Part shown: piece after piece, positions 51,693-63,224 of the stretch
Layout: the number at the start of each line of letters is the position of its first letter
Numbering within the stretch: position 1 is the stretch's first letter
Assembly (NCBI GenBank): GCA_029237695.1
Contig: CM055274.1
Coordinates: forward strand, 16,047,505 to 16,111,504
DNA: 64,000 bases
Reading direction: 5' to 3'
Origin: Conchocele bisecta
Taxonomy: Eukaryota; Mollusca; Bivalvia; Lucinida; Thyasiridae
Position numbers and translations under genes: made by a program
The notes under the pieces: model-generated
Told to the model about the DNA's origin: nothing
The model's input: only the letters and a program-made list of their open reading frames with translations
Databases searched by the model: none

Positions 51693-51878
51693 TCCATTAA
51701 CCCTTAGAAAGCAGGAAACTAAAATTGTCGTCTGCTGTTGCTTCATATTTTATTTTATTTCTCAACAAAAGATGGTTTGGCAGTGCTGTAGAATGTTTGT
51801 AAACGATTCTCAAGTACTGCCAAACTATGTTTTTGTTGATAAAAATAGAAGAAAACTAGAAATGTGGCCTGTCGGCCC

Positions 51879-52688
51879 CCGCTGGCAGTCAAAGAATATG
51901 AGGCACATTTGAAAACACAGAGGGCGAGAGAAGCATGAATTTTTCACAACGTGAAAGAGACCATCAGAGCAATGGATGTGTGAAATATCAAGCAGATCCA
52001 TGCAAGGAAACAGAAAATAGAAGACATTTACCCGAGCGTTAAGGTTTCGAATGCACCAAGTATGTGTCCTTGACCCTGGACTTAGCGGTGGCGGGACAAT
52101 CGTGGATTTGTCACAGGGTGGTAGAGGACCATTGAGCAATGCGTGTGTGAAATTTGAAGCAGATCCGAGCAAGGAAACAGAAATTATAAGCCATTTACCC
52201 AAGTGTTAAGGTTTCAAACGCACCAAGTATGTGACCTTGACCCTGGGCTTAGCGGGGGCAGGACGAATGTGGATTTGTCACAGGTCGGTAGAGGACCATT
52301 GGAGCAATGTGTGTGTGAAATGTAAAGCAAGGAAATAGAAATTATAAGCCATTTACCCAAGGTTTCGGGATGGACGTATGGATGCCGTTAACACTATATG
52401 CCCCCCTCACCATTCGGTGGTGGGGGCATAAAAAAAATAAAAATGTGGCCTATCGGCACACGAATCCCCCCGCTGGCAGCCAAAGAAAACGAGGCATAGG
52501 TATTTGATTATAAGCAATTTACCCGAGCGTTAAGGTTTCGAACGCACCAAGTCTGTGACCTTGACCCTGGGCTTAGCGGGGGTGGGACAAATGGATTTGT
52601 CACAGGGTAGCAGAGGACCATTGGAGCAATGCGTGTGCGAAATGTGAAGCAGATCTGAGCAAGGAAACAGAAATTATAAGCCATTTAC
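51879..52688. repeat. Family Q tandem blocks, copies 3 and 4
   Basis: Two blocks open GTGGCCTGTCGGCCC/GTGGCCTATCGGCACAC. They contain ACTTAGCGG-like, TTGTCACAGGGTGGTAGAGG and AGCAAGGAAACAGAAATTATAAG units. The first ends GGTGGGGGCATAA. The second is split at 52689 by the 4-kb transposon and resumes at 56737 (ATTTACCCGAGCGTTAAGG). Confidence 0.75.
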
Positions 52689-52937
52689 CACTGGGGGTAA
52701 GGTGATATCCGTAACTGCAGTTACGGACATCCCAAGATGGCGGACGTGAAACGAGATAAGTTGAAATATCGCGATTTTCGACTGTTTACGCTTCGTGCTT
52801 TTAATGGCATTTGATGGTTAGCTCAATATGTGTATATACTATGATTTTAATGCCTATGTATTCCCCAAATGTTGCTTATTCCGCTTTTATAGACGTTTTA
52901 AATTTCACCGATGATACGGGTAACGGAGTGCAGAGAA
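52689..52937 (+). repeat. Left terminal inverted repeat of the 4-kb transposon
   Basis: It runs from CACTGGGGG through AAGATGGCGGACGTGAAACG, CATTTGATGGTTAGCTCA and ATAGACGTTTTAAATTTCAC to CGGGTAACGGAG. The partner is 56487-56736 in reverse. Confidence 0.85.
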
Positions 52938-54019
52938 AATTAATGAGATGGGTAACTAGAGGCAATGAGATGGGTAACTGTCACATGATCTCCGTAACTG
53001 AGCTGTCGTTAATAAACGTACACTGTGTTATTTGCTGTTTCTTGAGAGGATTTTAGCAGTTTCTCTCTATACACATCAATAAATCATGTATGTGATATTG
53101 TTAGTAGACACAAATGCCTGATACAGTTACTTATTATCATTTACGAAACATAATAAATAATTTTCCACCAAATAATGTGCTATTGAATAACGTGCATAAA
53201 CATGCTTTCCGAAGTTTTCTTTTTCAATAAATATTCTGTGTTCATGTCAGTACCATGTTTGTCTTACTGTCTCAACCCACCTGTACTCTGGACCAAAAAT
53301 ATTTTTTTTCTTATTTCTCTTCCGCTCCATAATCACTAAAAATACTGTATGATTAGAGTCTAGTATTGATTAGGGTCTAGGAACAGTCCCGGGCGAACAG
53401 TCCCGGGGTGAACAGTCATTGTCACGAACAGTCTCAGGGACGAACAGTCATTGGGACGAACAGGCCAGTAGCCCCAGACAGCACCTGGTATGGAAAACAA
53501 TCGTAAAATCAGATATGCTAACCAAACGTGCCGGATGCAATTTTGTACAATAACAACAACACCACTTACACAGTACAAACTTATAAAGAACTGAAATTAT
53601 AAAGTGAATTTGAAGGTAAATAACCAGGTGGTGTGAACTTGTTTATAATTCACCGAGGTTAGCCTTTCAGAGTTGTTAATAAATAGTGCTCCAGTTTTCG
53701 GCATGCTCCTATTTTGGACACGATTCGGAATTAATGCGTAATTCCACACGAGAATATCCCTTCTTATAGACGCACACCGAAGACACTGGATACATTTTCC
53801 ACTACACACCACAGAAATTCAGCCTAAACTGATGACACGACGATCGTATTTTAGGTACAAAACAAACTAGAGCAGCAAGAGCTGCATCAACGGTTTGAGC
53901 CTCAAACATTGATTTCATGTGTAACTAAGCTTTAGCCCAAGGTGTAATCTATCGGTTGCAAAAAGAATTTTTGAAGTTTTAGAATGAACAGTCCAACATT
54001 ATTGTGTTCGCATCATCAC

Positions 54020-55490
54020 ACCGATGTGGGGCCGGTTAGCTTAGAGGTAGAGCGATGGACTCGGAGCGAGGGATACTGGGTTCGATCCTCAGCCAAAGTT
54101 TTAGCTAAAGGACTGAAATATCGACTACAGCAAAAACAATTGAAATCGAATGATAAATAACGAAGCTGACGTCACATCCGTTTGCTCTATTTTGAAAACT
54201 TGAAAAAATACGTTCATCTTTGACATCGAATAGAGCTGTAAGTAGTCAAGATATAGCTCTGAAAATTATCATATTTCATGCGACTGACACTCGCCTATCA
54301 CTCTGGCAAGAAATTATGTTGCTGACAGTACTGTACAAATTGGAAAACGTTTGTAAAGACCACCCGTTATCAGCCGAAATTCGGCAAAATCGTTGAAAAG
54401 TATGTACATTTTTCAACTTCAAATGCATATAGCTCTTTTATTTGAGCAGATAGCCGAAAACTGTCAATGAGTTTGAGATAGAGAATTTTGTTAGCTTTCC
54501 AATTCTTGAAATCGGTTGGAAAATAAGGAAGTTATAGGAAGTATGACGTCACTTCCGTTTTCGTGGAAAGTAGCATTAAAAGATATCTGAAAATCTCTGA
54601 GTCTCTGCTCACACTTGATCCGAATCGGCATGCAAAATTTGAAGTCGATCCGACCAGCGGTTTGGTGTAGATGGAGGGAGCCCGTAAGTCAGCGGATGAT
54701 TATTTTTCGATAGTTATCGCCCTTACATTGCAGTTTACGCCATTTGTAAATACACCTAATAAAACGGAAATTAAATATGTGCAATATTCCGCCAGTGAAG
54801 TTTTCGTTTGTTTTTCACCATAGGCCAGGCACAAAGCGGGAAAGTTTTAGCTAAAGGACTGAGATATCGACCGCAGCAAGAAATTTTGAAATCTATTGAT
54901 AAATAACGAAGCTGACGTCACATCCGTTTGCTCTATTTTGAAAACTTGAAAAAAAGAAGTTCATCTTTGACATCCACTAGAACCGGAAGTAGTCAAGATA
55001 GAGCTCTGAAAATTATCATCTTTTATGTGCCTGACACTCCCCTATCACACTGGCAAGAAATTATGTTGCTGACATTACTGTACAAATTGGAAAACGTTTG
55101 TAAAGACCACCCGTTATCAGCCGAAATTCGGCAAAAATTCGGCAAAATCGTTGAAAAGTATGTACATTTTTCAACTTCAAATGCATATAGCTCTCTTAGT
55201 TGACCAGATAGCCTAGAACTGTCAGCGAGGCCGACATAGAGAATTTTGTCAGCTTTCTAATGCAAAAAGAATTTTTGAAATCGGTTGGAAAATAAAGAAG
55301 TTATAGAAAGTTATAGAAAATATGACGTCACTTCCGGTTTCGTGGAAAGTGGCATTAAGATATTTCTGAAAATCTCTGAGTCTCTGCTCACACTTGATCC
55401 GAATCGGCATGCAAAATTTGAAGTCGATCCGACCAGTGGTTTGGGCTGTAGACTGAACGGCTGAATAAAAAAAAAAAAAAAAAAAAAAAA
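54020..55490 (+). mobile_element. tRNA-headed retroposon with a duplicated 600-bp body and poly(A)
   Basis: 54029-54095 is tRNA-like (box A TTAGCTTAGAGGTAGAGC, box B GGTTCGATCC, paired T-stem CTGGG/CTCAG), but the acceptor stem does not pair. The body follows twice (about 54096-54690 and 54836-55465), each from AGTTTTAGCTAAAGGACTGA via GAAGCTGACGTCACATCCGT to TTGAAGTCGATCCGACCAG. The second copy ends in about 24 A (55467-55490). The tRNA-type head and A-tail indicate a retroposon; the short frames across it are not genes. Confidence 0.65.
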
Positions 55491-55557
55491 CCAACGAATA
55501 CAATAGGCTTTCGGCGCAGCTGAAAGCCGCCTCAAACCTAATCAAGCATGCCGAATA

Positions 55558-55710
55558 ATGGAGCATTCGGTGATGGTGTCATTGAATGGACCTCCCCGTT
55601 GGAGCCCCTCAGGAAGGACATGTTCCTGGATTCTGATTAATCGAGGCACTTGTCTAGAGGGGTGCCAACAGAGAGGTCCATTCAATGACACCAGCACCGA
55701 GCATTCATCC
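55558..55710. repeat. Long-arm hairpin inside the 4-kb transposon
   Basis: GAGCATTCGGTGATGGTGTC / GACACCAGCACCGAGCATTC and ATTGAATGGACCTC / GAGGTCCATTCAAT arms enclose about 65 bp with CCCCTC..AGAGGGG. Confidence 0.7.
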
Positions 55711-56215
55711 TATGTAATAATTCAAGCCAAATATTTTAAATATATATTTTCCGGTGGGCATGTCATTGTAAAAAACAACAACAATCTTGCATTTTGTTAG
55801 TTGTGACACGTACCGTTAATATATATATATATATATGTGGATATGCGAGTGATTATTTTGGGTGCATGTTTGTATTGATTGGTTTTCCTATTCTAGACAT
55901 GTCGCAAATTGAGGGAGTGAAAAACATGGATGTAAGTACTTCAATTGATACGCGCATGTATTGCCTGTGTGGGTAGTTGGTCGGTCAAGAGTGACGGTAT
56001 TTTAACAGTGGGATTCATCCTCAATGGAATCCCGTTGTTCCTGGTTTGGCCTTGATGATATTTGTAATTGAGATTTTAATCTGATTATTACGGCGGCCTG
56101 ACGACGTCAAATCCATAGTATCCCCGACTATCGTCTGGGGGATACAATGACAGTACATTAGGTTAATATCCCTCATATATGATTTATTAATCATTTTTTG
56201 CAATTACAATATTTT

Positions 56216-56292
56216 TCACTGTAGCGAGATTAGAACTCACAGCCTTAATACATCTAAAGTCCAACGCCCCAACCACTCGGCCATTGCTGCTG
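56216..56292 (-). pseudogene. tRNA-Leu-like pseudogene
   Basis: The minus strand reads GCAGCAATGGCCGAGTGGTT (box A), GGGGCGTTGGACTTTAGATG, then GTGAGTTCTAATCTCGC (a paired T-arm). The anticodon stem and acceptor stem are unpaired, so it is not a functional tRNA. It lies near the right end of the 4-kb transposon. Confidence 0.5.
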
Positions 56293-56486
56293 GTTTTGTA
56301 TACCAAATCAGTTGCCAAACAGACGGACGGATGCATACGACGCAGGGGTTATGCCATAAGCATCCCTTTCCTCGGAAGGCACGCTAAAAATGACGTGACA
56401 GTTACTGGCATCGTTCGTAGTTACGGGCATCTTTCTACAGTTACGGGCATCATTTACAGAAATACAGTCAAAGTTACGGATGTCTC

Positions 56487-56736
56487 TGCGCTCTGTTACC
56501 CGTATCATCGGTGAAATTTCAAACGTCTATAAAAGCGGAATAAGCAACATTTGGGGAATACATAGGCATTAAAATCATAGTATATACACATATTGAGCTA
56601 AAAATCGAATGCCATTAAATGCACGAAGCTTAAACAGTTGAAAATCACGATATTTCAACTTATAATTACCTCGTTTCACGTCCGCCATCTTGGGATGTCC
56701 GTAACTGCAGTTACGGATATCACCTTACCCCCAGTG
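56487..56736 (-). repeat. Right terminal inverted repeat of the 4-kb transposon
   Basis: This is the inverse of 52689-52937. Its inner side is followed by four to five TTACGGGCATC repeats (56400-56485). Confidence 0.85.
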
Positions 56737-56879
56737 ATTTACCCGAGCGTTAAGGTTTCGGGACAGATAACACTAATGTGGTTTGTAAACAAAGGAAGCC
56801 GTGGTCAGAGTACACAGACATTGATTGAATTGAGGTCTACATTAGATTCTGTTAACCCCTAAATGGCAGCAATCAAATA

Positions 56880-57270
56880 TTACCGTCTGATTTATTGTTG
56901 TTTAATGGCCTATCAACAGGGTTGAAGATTTGATTTATTGTTGTTTAACGGCCTATCAACAGGGTTGAAGATTTGATCTATGTTGTTTAAAGGGCCTATC
57001 AACGGGTTGAAGTTTGATTTATTGTTGTTTAACGGCCTATCAACAGGGTTGAAGATTTGATTTATTGTTGTTTAACGGCCTATCAACAGGGTTGAAGATT
57101 TGATTTATTGTTGTTTAACGGCCTATCAACAGGGTTGAAGATTTGAACGGCCTATCAACAGGTTGTTGAAGATTTGAATTTAGTTGTTTGTTTATTGATT
57201 TGATTTATTGTTGTTTAACGGCCTATCAACAGGGTTGAAGATTTGAACGGCCTATCAACAGGGTTGAAGA
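56880..57270 (+). repeat. Tandem amplification of the family P head
   Basis: About eight units of 40-45 bp reading TTTATTGTTGTTTAACGGCC then TATCAACAGGGTTGAAGATT. The first 30 bases are the start of family P (TTTATTGGTGTTTAACGGCC). Some units are truncated to AACGGCCTATCAACAGG. Confidence 0.85.
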
Positions 57271-57477
57271 AAGAAATACGAAAAACACAAATCTAAATTC
57301 TCATGGGCAAATGAATACATGGCTCCAGAGGGATTTCCCGAACCTGAACCAAACAAGACTGGGTAAAATGGCAGCGTTGACCCCTGATAAGCGAAGGGAG
57401 ATAGAAATTACGTTACCTGGCTTACTCGATCTACGCTTCAAATCTGAAAACATGTACAGAAAGATGTATAACTTTAC

Positions 57478-58213
57478 TTATTAGAATGCGGAAAATGAAA
57501 TTAGTGTCGTCTGCTGTTGTGTCGTATTAATGTCTTGTTTTCTCTCAATAAAACATGGTTAGGCAGCGCTTTAGAATCATTGATTCAATGATTCTAAATC
57601 GCTGCCAAATCATATTTTTGTTGCGAAACATGAAATTAATCTGAAAAAATTTATGGAAACACTTATAACTTAACCCTTAGAATGAGGGAAATGAAATTGT
57701 CGTCTGATGTTGTTTCATATTTTGTCTTTTTTTTCACTAAAACATGGTTAAGCAGCACTATAGAATCATTTCCCTTGAAAATGATTCTAAAGTGCTGCCA
57801 AATCATATTTTTGTTTTGAAAAATGGAAATTAATCTGAAAAATGTACAAAAACACTTATAACTTAACCCTTAGAATGCTGTTGTTTCATATTTTGTCTTT
57901 TTTTTTGCTCAATAACACATGGTTATGCAGTGCTTTAGAATCATTTAACTTGGAAATGATTCTAATGTGCTGCCAGATCATGCTTTTGTTTTGAGAAATG
58001 GAAATTAATCTGAACATGACCAGAAACACTTGTAACCTACCGATAACACGCGGGAAATAAAAAATGTCATCTGCTGTTGTTTCATATTTTGTATTTTTTT
58101 TTGTCAATAAAACATGATAATAAAGTGTTGCCAAATCATGTTTTGTTGTGAAAAATGGAAACTAAAAAGTACACAGCAGATGACAAAATTTAATTCAGTA
58201 TTGTAAGAGTTAA
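57478..58213. repeat. Four tandem family B-like units
   Basis: Units start near 57482, 57672, 57872 and 58030, each with GAATGCGGGAAATGAAATTG or a remnant, TCTGCTGTTGTTTCATATTT, an ACATGGTTA..GCAG arm, a short hairpin (GAATCAT..ATGATTC) and AATCATATTTTTGTT. Only the last ends with GTAAGAGTTAA. They are interlinked through ACACTTATAACTTAACCC. Confidence 0.75.
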
Positions 58214-58449
58214 CAAGATTTACCTCCCTTGAGAGCTGGATGACGCCATTTGCTTTTTAGAAAGCTTACAACTCAGGGAGTAGTAAATGCTCATATTGTA
58301 ACAAACAAAAACCATATTTCAACTAATCAGTCAATAGTTCTATGTGTTTCAGCATAATAACGAACAATTAATCTGAAATATTAGCACCAATAAACATACT
58401 GAATTTGCTACGATAAGAGATTGTGTCTGACCTAAGCTGTAAACCTCAG

Positions 58450-58650
58450 GGTTGGTTAAACCATTACACCCTTAAGTAGCTGAAAAAGAGTTTTGATATG
58501 TTAATTTTGCAACAGATCAATTGTCACAAAATGTAAATTTCTTTAAAAAAGAAAAGATCCTGTTGAGATGGCTCGTAACGAGTCGACTCATATGGATCTG
58601 CACTGTTTGCATAAACCGATGTAGTGGGCTTTCGGGTTTAAAGGGTAAAC
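58450..58650. repeat. Dispersed repeat with CTCGTAACGAG hairpin
   Basis: ACCATTACACCCTTAAGTAG, TTGATATGTTAATTTTGCA, GATCCTGTTGAGATGGCTCG and GGATCTGCACTGTTTGC. The same order occurs at 16565-16795, partially at 14515-14600 and 62335-62460. Confidence 0.6.
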
Positions 58651-59164
58651 CAAGGGCCAAAACTGATAGAAGTTGTTTAATGTTTCATTTTATTGTCTAT
58701 GGTAAATAAAATTTATTGGATGATATAACTTTCGTGTGTTGTTTATCTATACTCCTGCAATAGTATTAAAGCGAACGGAAAATCTTCAATGTTTCAACAA
58801 CAAAAACACATTTAGCACAAACCGCTATAGCAGGCTTTCGGGTTCAAAGCGTTACACATATTTATTAGACTATAATTGCAAACAAGTATGTACATAGTAA
58901 TAATTTGGATTAGATTGAAAGCATCAATCCATATTGAAATCCTCTCCGAATTATCATAGTTTATATAGCAAGAAGCAAATCGAAGCAAGCCAAACCTTGA
59001 AGATTAGATTGACAAAACTGGGCACAAGTCCTGGAAATATCAATTTTGTTCGTTGGGCACATTCAATCCATATCAGCTGCACCAGTAGACATACATCAGC
59101 TGCCTCGCCTCTCTATAGTAGATACACACACAAATAATCTTTCATATACAATAAATCAGTAACT

Positions 59165-59400
59165 CATTTATGTACCGCTCAAAGTAATTTGACCTTGACC
59201 TTGAGCACAGGGACCGCATGGGTCGGCTGTAGAATGACAATATGGATGATGATAAATAAGTATATTAAGTTTCAAGCCAATCTGATATACAGTAAGAGAT
59301 AGTATGTAGCCGAAAACTTTAATGAAAATCAGACAGACAAACAGTTGAACATACAGACGGACATGATGATGACTATATATACCCCATAATTCTTTTCAGG
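59165..59400 (+). repeat. Host relative of the repeat inside the Polinton, copy 3
   Basis: AGTAATTTGACCTTGACCTT, GCACAGGGACCGCATG, TATGGATGATGATAAAT, AGTTTCAAG and ACTTTAATGAAAATCAGACA parallel the last unit at 4760-4910. Confidence 0.65.
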
Positions 59401-59661
59401 GAACAGAAAAAGAAAAAGAAATGGACAGCTATATTCAAGACAAAACAACCTTGTTAATTTATTTTTCTTACTTTCATATAACATAAACTTGTTTTGGCAG
59501 ATTGTGAGAATCATCCCCATGTGAGATTATTCTAATGACTGTCAACGATAGGTAATCATTGAAAGTGATATGAATTAGATGAATAAAGTAGATTGAGATT
59601 ACCTAAGATAGTGATGATAAGCAAGAACAATAACATGATGATATTGTGCAAGTCACTGGAG

Positions 59662-59742
59662 ATAATACACCAAGTAAAAGGAACAAAACAACACAAACAT
59701 AATATGTTTGTGTTGTTTTGTTCCTTTTACTTGGTGTATTAT
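59662..59742. repeat. Perfect 39-bp inverted repeat, 3-bp loop
   Basis: The left arm (59662-59700, starting ATAATACACCAAGTAAAAGG) and right arm (59704-59742) are exact complements around AAT. No TTAA or TA duplicate is evident. Confidence 0.95.
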
Positions 59743-59948
59743 ACAGTACATATACCAACAGCACGTTACATAGACATTACTAGAAACAAAATTGCTGCCT
59801 CACTGCGATATTCTCCCCTCTAGATAACCATATCGTAGGCAACTCCTGTAGCTAAGACATTACATGCCCAACATGTTGTTATTCGGGCACATTATACAGA
59901 TCCCTGAAAAGTTACCGGTTGGTGGGGCAGGGTGGTGTGTTGGGAATA

Positions 59949-60074
59949 CATATCGATGGTCTAGTAACATAAGGTCGTAACTGCTATGCTAAAGCATAGC
60001 ACTTACGACCTTATGTCAAAGTGCTATGCTTTAGCATAGCAGTTACGACCTTATGTTACTAGACCATCGATATG
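59949..60074. repeat. Perfect 54-bp inverted repeat, 18-bp centre
   Basis: Arms 59949-60002 and 60021-60074 are exact complements (outer CATATCGATGGTCTAG; inner CTGCTATGCTAAAGCATAGC). The centre TTACGACCTTATGTCAAA repeats part of the arm, so a second, competing hairpin can form. Confidence 0.95.
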
Positions 60075-61076
60075 TATATGCTGAATATTCTCACCTCTAC
60101 CGTTATTTAGTAAAGTGGAGATGAACCTAAAGGTTTCGGTATCTGGCACTCCTGGCAATTATTGCTGGGCTCCCAACGTCGCCAGCTGTGAGCTTTCATG
60201 AACAAGAACCGGTACTATAAACTACTATTCTAATGCAGCGAAAATAGAAGGCATGAAAATAGAAAGCACGCATCTGATCAGTCAATGGTAATTACAGCCT
60301 ACAATATGAAAAATCACAGCATATAAAAGTCTGTGTTTTATAATTTGACAGATTTATGTAACCCTATGCGATTTTGTAAACAATGGCCAGCGGCGGGGAA
60401 TGCAAATATTTCCCAAATCATTTTCGGTTATCCATTCTGTCATATTGACCTGTACAACCTAAAGCGGAAATGAGAATCGACCAACAAATGACAAACATGA
60501 CTTCAGGGTGGCCCTTTAGCAAATTCCCAAAAAATATTACTCCACCCGCTCAAAATACAAAAGAATTTACTAAAATGCTCAAATGCAAACTCAATATGCC
60601 AGTACCAGCCTATAACTTTACGAATTTCAATGTGCACATACATGACTATACATAATAAGCTGTATTGTAGATGGGTAATCACCTGAATTAGGCGTAAATC
60701 CTGGGCAATCCTGTTGACACAGTTCTTGGCATTTACTTTGTAAAAATCACACGAACCCGATGCAGAAATATTGGCATTTGTTTAAATGAATAAAAGCAAT
60801 TAACTGTTGCATCTACACATAGAAAAGCAATATAATTGTTAAAATAAACTTTAGAGTTGAATAAATGTATAGATGTCTTGGAAAAGTCTCGTTAATCTCA
60901 ATTTGAAATGGAAATATTCTTCGGTGGAGTTACATTTCATCAAATTCATTTCGTGTGAGGTGGTTATCGATGAAGACAACAACCTGCTGACGCATTGAAA
61001 AATATCACAAACACACTGTTTGTGATATGATATGACGTTGCAGAAAGCGGGGAGCACACTTAGGTGCATTGGAATG

Positions 61077-61212
61077 GGGATAACCATGCTTTGTTTTTCG
61101 ATTTGGAGAGGTATGTGTGAGGTTTTATGGTCTGAGAATCAGTTTTAAAACTTATTCACAAACCATAAAACCTCCTACATCCCGCTCCAAAAACAAAGCA
61201 TGGTTATCCCCT
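61077..61212. repeat. Imperfect fold-back
   Basis: GGGGATAACCATGCTTTGTT / AACAAAGCATGGTTATCCCC arms, then GAGGTTTTATGGT / ACCATAAAACCTC further in. Non-coding. Confidence 0.75.
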
Positions 61213-61353
61213 AAATCCCAGACTATTCCACTCTCAAGTTACATTACATTACAAGAAATCAATCCAATCTGCCTTCCTTTTCACAAATCAGGCGCAGTTT
61301 ACCTAAATGTGAATAAACAACATATGTTGAGGATTTATCTGGATATAATAGTT

Positions 61354-61598
61354 TTAACACTTTGCATGCTAGCAGCGAAAATATCCGCCAAACAAATCAG
61401 GACTATAATTTATGTTTTATTTCTCTCTGTAAATATGTCTTGGAATTTCATTAGAATTGAGTCCTCAGGACTCAATTCTAATGAAATTCCAAGACATATT
61501 CATGAGATTTACAAGGAGAAATAAAAGAAAATATGATGAATTTTTGTCCGCTAGTTTTGAACTATTTATAGCAAGTTTCCCAGCATGCAAAGAGTTAA
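61354..61598. mobile_element. TTAA-flanked palindromic element, family B relative
   Basis: TTAACACTTTGCATGCTAGC to CAGCATGCAAAGAGTTAA. The centre (61435-61500) is a perfect 31-bp-arm hairpin TGTCTTGGAATTTCATTAGA...GAGTCCT/AGGACTC. Confidence 0.8.
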
Positions 61599-61599
61599 C

Positions 61600-62097
61600 G
61601 GTACATGCCCACTCAGTAGGCACAAAATGTTCTTTATATCAGAGATATCATCTGAGACATTTCTGGCTAAATAAACATTAATTCACCATTACCCCATGTA
61701 TTGATTGACATTATTATACATTTTATATCAGACGTAAATATCCACATTGATATCAGGGGTGATAACTGTGTTTCCTTAAAATGTTAACGAACACTACTAT
61801 TCATTCTATGTATTTATTTTTTGATGTGCAATGATCATCCATTATCCTCTGTCGAAAATATTTTTTTCAGGTGCAGCATTTAATTTGTATAAATAGTAAA
61901 AAATATCATGCCTCATTTGCATATGAAAAGAGCCTGATACCACCGAGCATCACTATCAGTAAAATAAATATTGCTAAATGATTATATCTGTATAGCAGGC
62001 ACTCATAATTTTTAGACCTGGTGGAATAGTGACACAATTTATACACTTATTTAATTCCTATAAAGAACGTTTTGTGCCTACTGAGTGGGCATGTACC
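61600..62097. mobile_element. 498-bp element with GGTACATGCCCACTCAGTAG termini
   Basis: GGTACATGCCCACTCAGTAG and CTACTGAGTGGGCATGTACC are exact inverted ends, extending to GCACAAAATGTTCTTTATA. It directly abuts the preceding TTAA element; right flank TTTAA. No coding content. Confidence 0.75.
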
Positions 62098-62624
62098 TTT
62101 AAAAGTCTAACTACACTGGATGAAGGCCTTCACTTCAGCCAGTCACAGGCATTCATTCTATGATGCTCCACGTCAAAATCAGTCATGTAATGTCAATGAT
62201 AAAATCTTCACAATATTGTGTTTTTCTCATTTGCTTTTTGTATTGATACACAATTTTAACTGTTCTGGAGCTTTTTCCTATTTGTACCAGCATAGGTCTA
62301 CTTGCGCCCAATAAAAAAATCTCATAATCGTGTTAAACCATTCATCTCTACGTAACTGGAATGGACACACCTGTGCTATTTTTCAGAAAAGGGTATTGGT
62401 GCAGATCCTGATGAGATGGATCTACTACACTGCTTGCACATATGATAGAGGTCTGTAGTATGCAATTAGGGATAATCATTTGAAGTTTGAATTACTGACA
62501 TATAACCAAAATGCACATACCCGCCGGGTACACAGTGCAACATGAACAAGAGGTAACTGAATAGACACATGCAAAGCTGTCACCAGATAGGGAACCTGAC
62601 CAGCTGAGACAGCAGGTATGTGAC

Positions 62625-63065
62625 ATTAATTAGCATTGTTACTTGCATAAATTACCATGGCTACTGGCATACATTACCCTGGTTACTGGCAAAAGTGACT
62701 ATAGCTACTGGCATACATTACCATGGTTACTGGCATAAGTGCCCATGGTTACTGACATAAGTTGCCATGGTTACTGACATAAATGACATAGGATAAGCTA
62801 CCAAGTTTACTGACGTTACTGGCATAAGATCCCATGGTTACTTGCAAAAGTTACAATGGTTATTGGCATAAGTTGCCATGGTTATTGGCATAAATGACCT
62901 GACATAAGCTACCATGGTTACTGACATTAAATACCATGATTACTGGCAGAAGCTGCCAAGGTTACTTGCCATGGTCATGGTTTCTGGCATCAGTGGCATA
63001 TGTTACCATGGTTACTGACATAAATGGTATAAGTGGTCATGGTTACTGTAATAAGTGCTGCAAGT
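62625..63065. repeat. Degenerate 22-24-bp minisatellite
   Basis: About eighteen units of CATGGTTACTGGCATAAGTT with substitutions and spacer-length changes. No evenly spaced unique spacers. Confidence 0.85.
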
Positions 63066-63224
63066 GTCCATGGTTTCTGGCATTAAGTAACTAGCATTAG
63101 TTACCACGATTACTGACACACACTGTAGATTCAGTACCAACATAGCAGTAACATGTGCTAGACTCTCATGCGAGTATAATAACTAATATGACTGTCAAGA
63201 AAAGTGTCATGTCATATACATGTA

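Larger units (their letters stand above)
52689..56736. mobile_element. 4,048-bp DNA transposon with about 250-bp inverted termini
   Basis: Termini CACTGGGGGTAAGGTGATAT (52689) and ATATCACCTTACCCCCAGTG (56736) are inverted; the match continues, with scattered differences, to about 52937 and 56487. ATTTAC is duplicated at 52683-52688 and 56737-56742, and the surrounding Q-family sequence joins perfectly across it. Each terminus carries a 20-bp palindrome (TCCGTAACTGCAGTTACGGA). Subterminal GATGCCCGTAACT-like repeats are frequent. No transposase frame is seen. The interior holds tRNA-like sequences, a duplicated A-tailed unit and a hairpin. Superfamily is unassigned: a 6-bp duplication fits hAT6- or Dada-type elements; the Polinton type is unlikely given the end sequence. 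Confidence 0.85.

Noticed and set aside
54029..54095. tRNA gene on the plus strand
   Set aside because: Boxes A and B and the T-arm are present, but acceptor and anticodon stems do not pair; it heads an A-tailed repeat, so it was kept as a tRNA-derived retroposon.
52689..56736. Second Polinton, suggested by long inverted termini and a 6-bp duplication
   Set aside because: The ends start CACTGG, the element is only 4 kb, and no polymerase, integrase or ATPase sequence lies inside.
62625..63065. Regularly repeated 22-24-bp motif, CRISPR-like at first glance
   Set aside because: Units are degenerate and contiguous without unique spacers, in a eukaryotic context with no cas genes.
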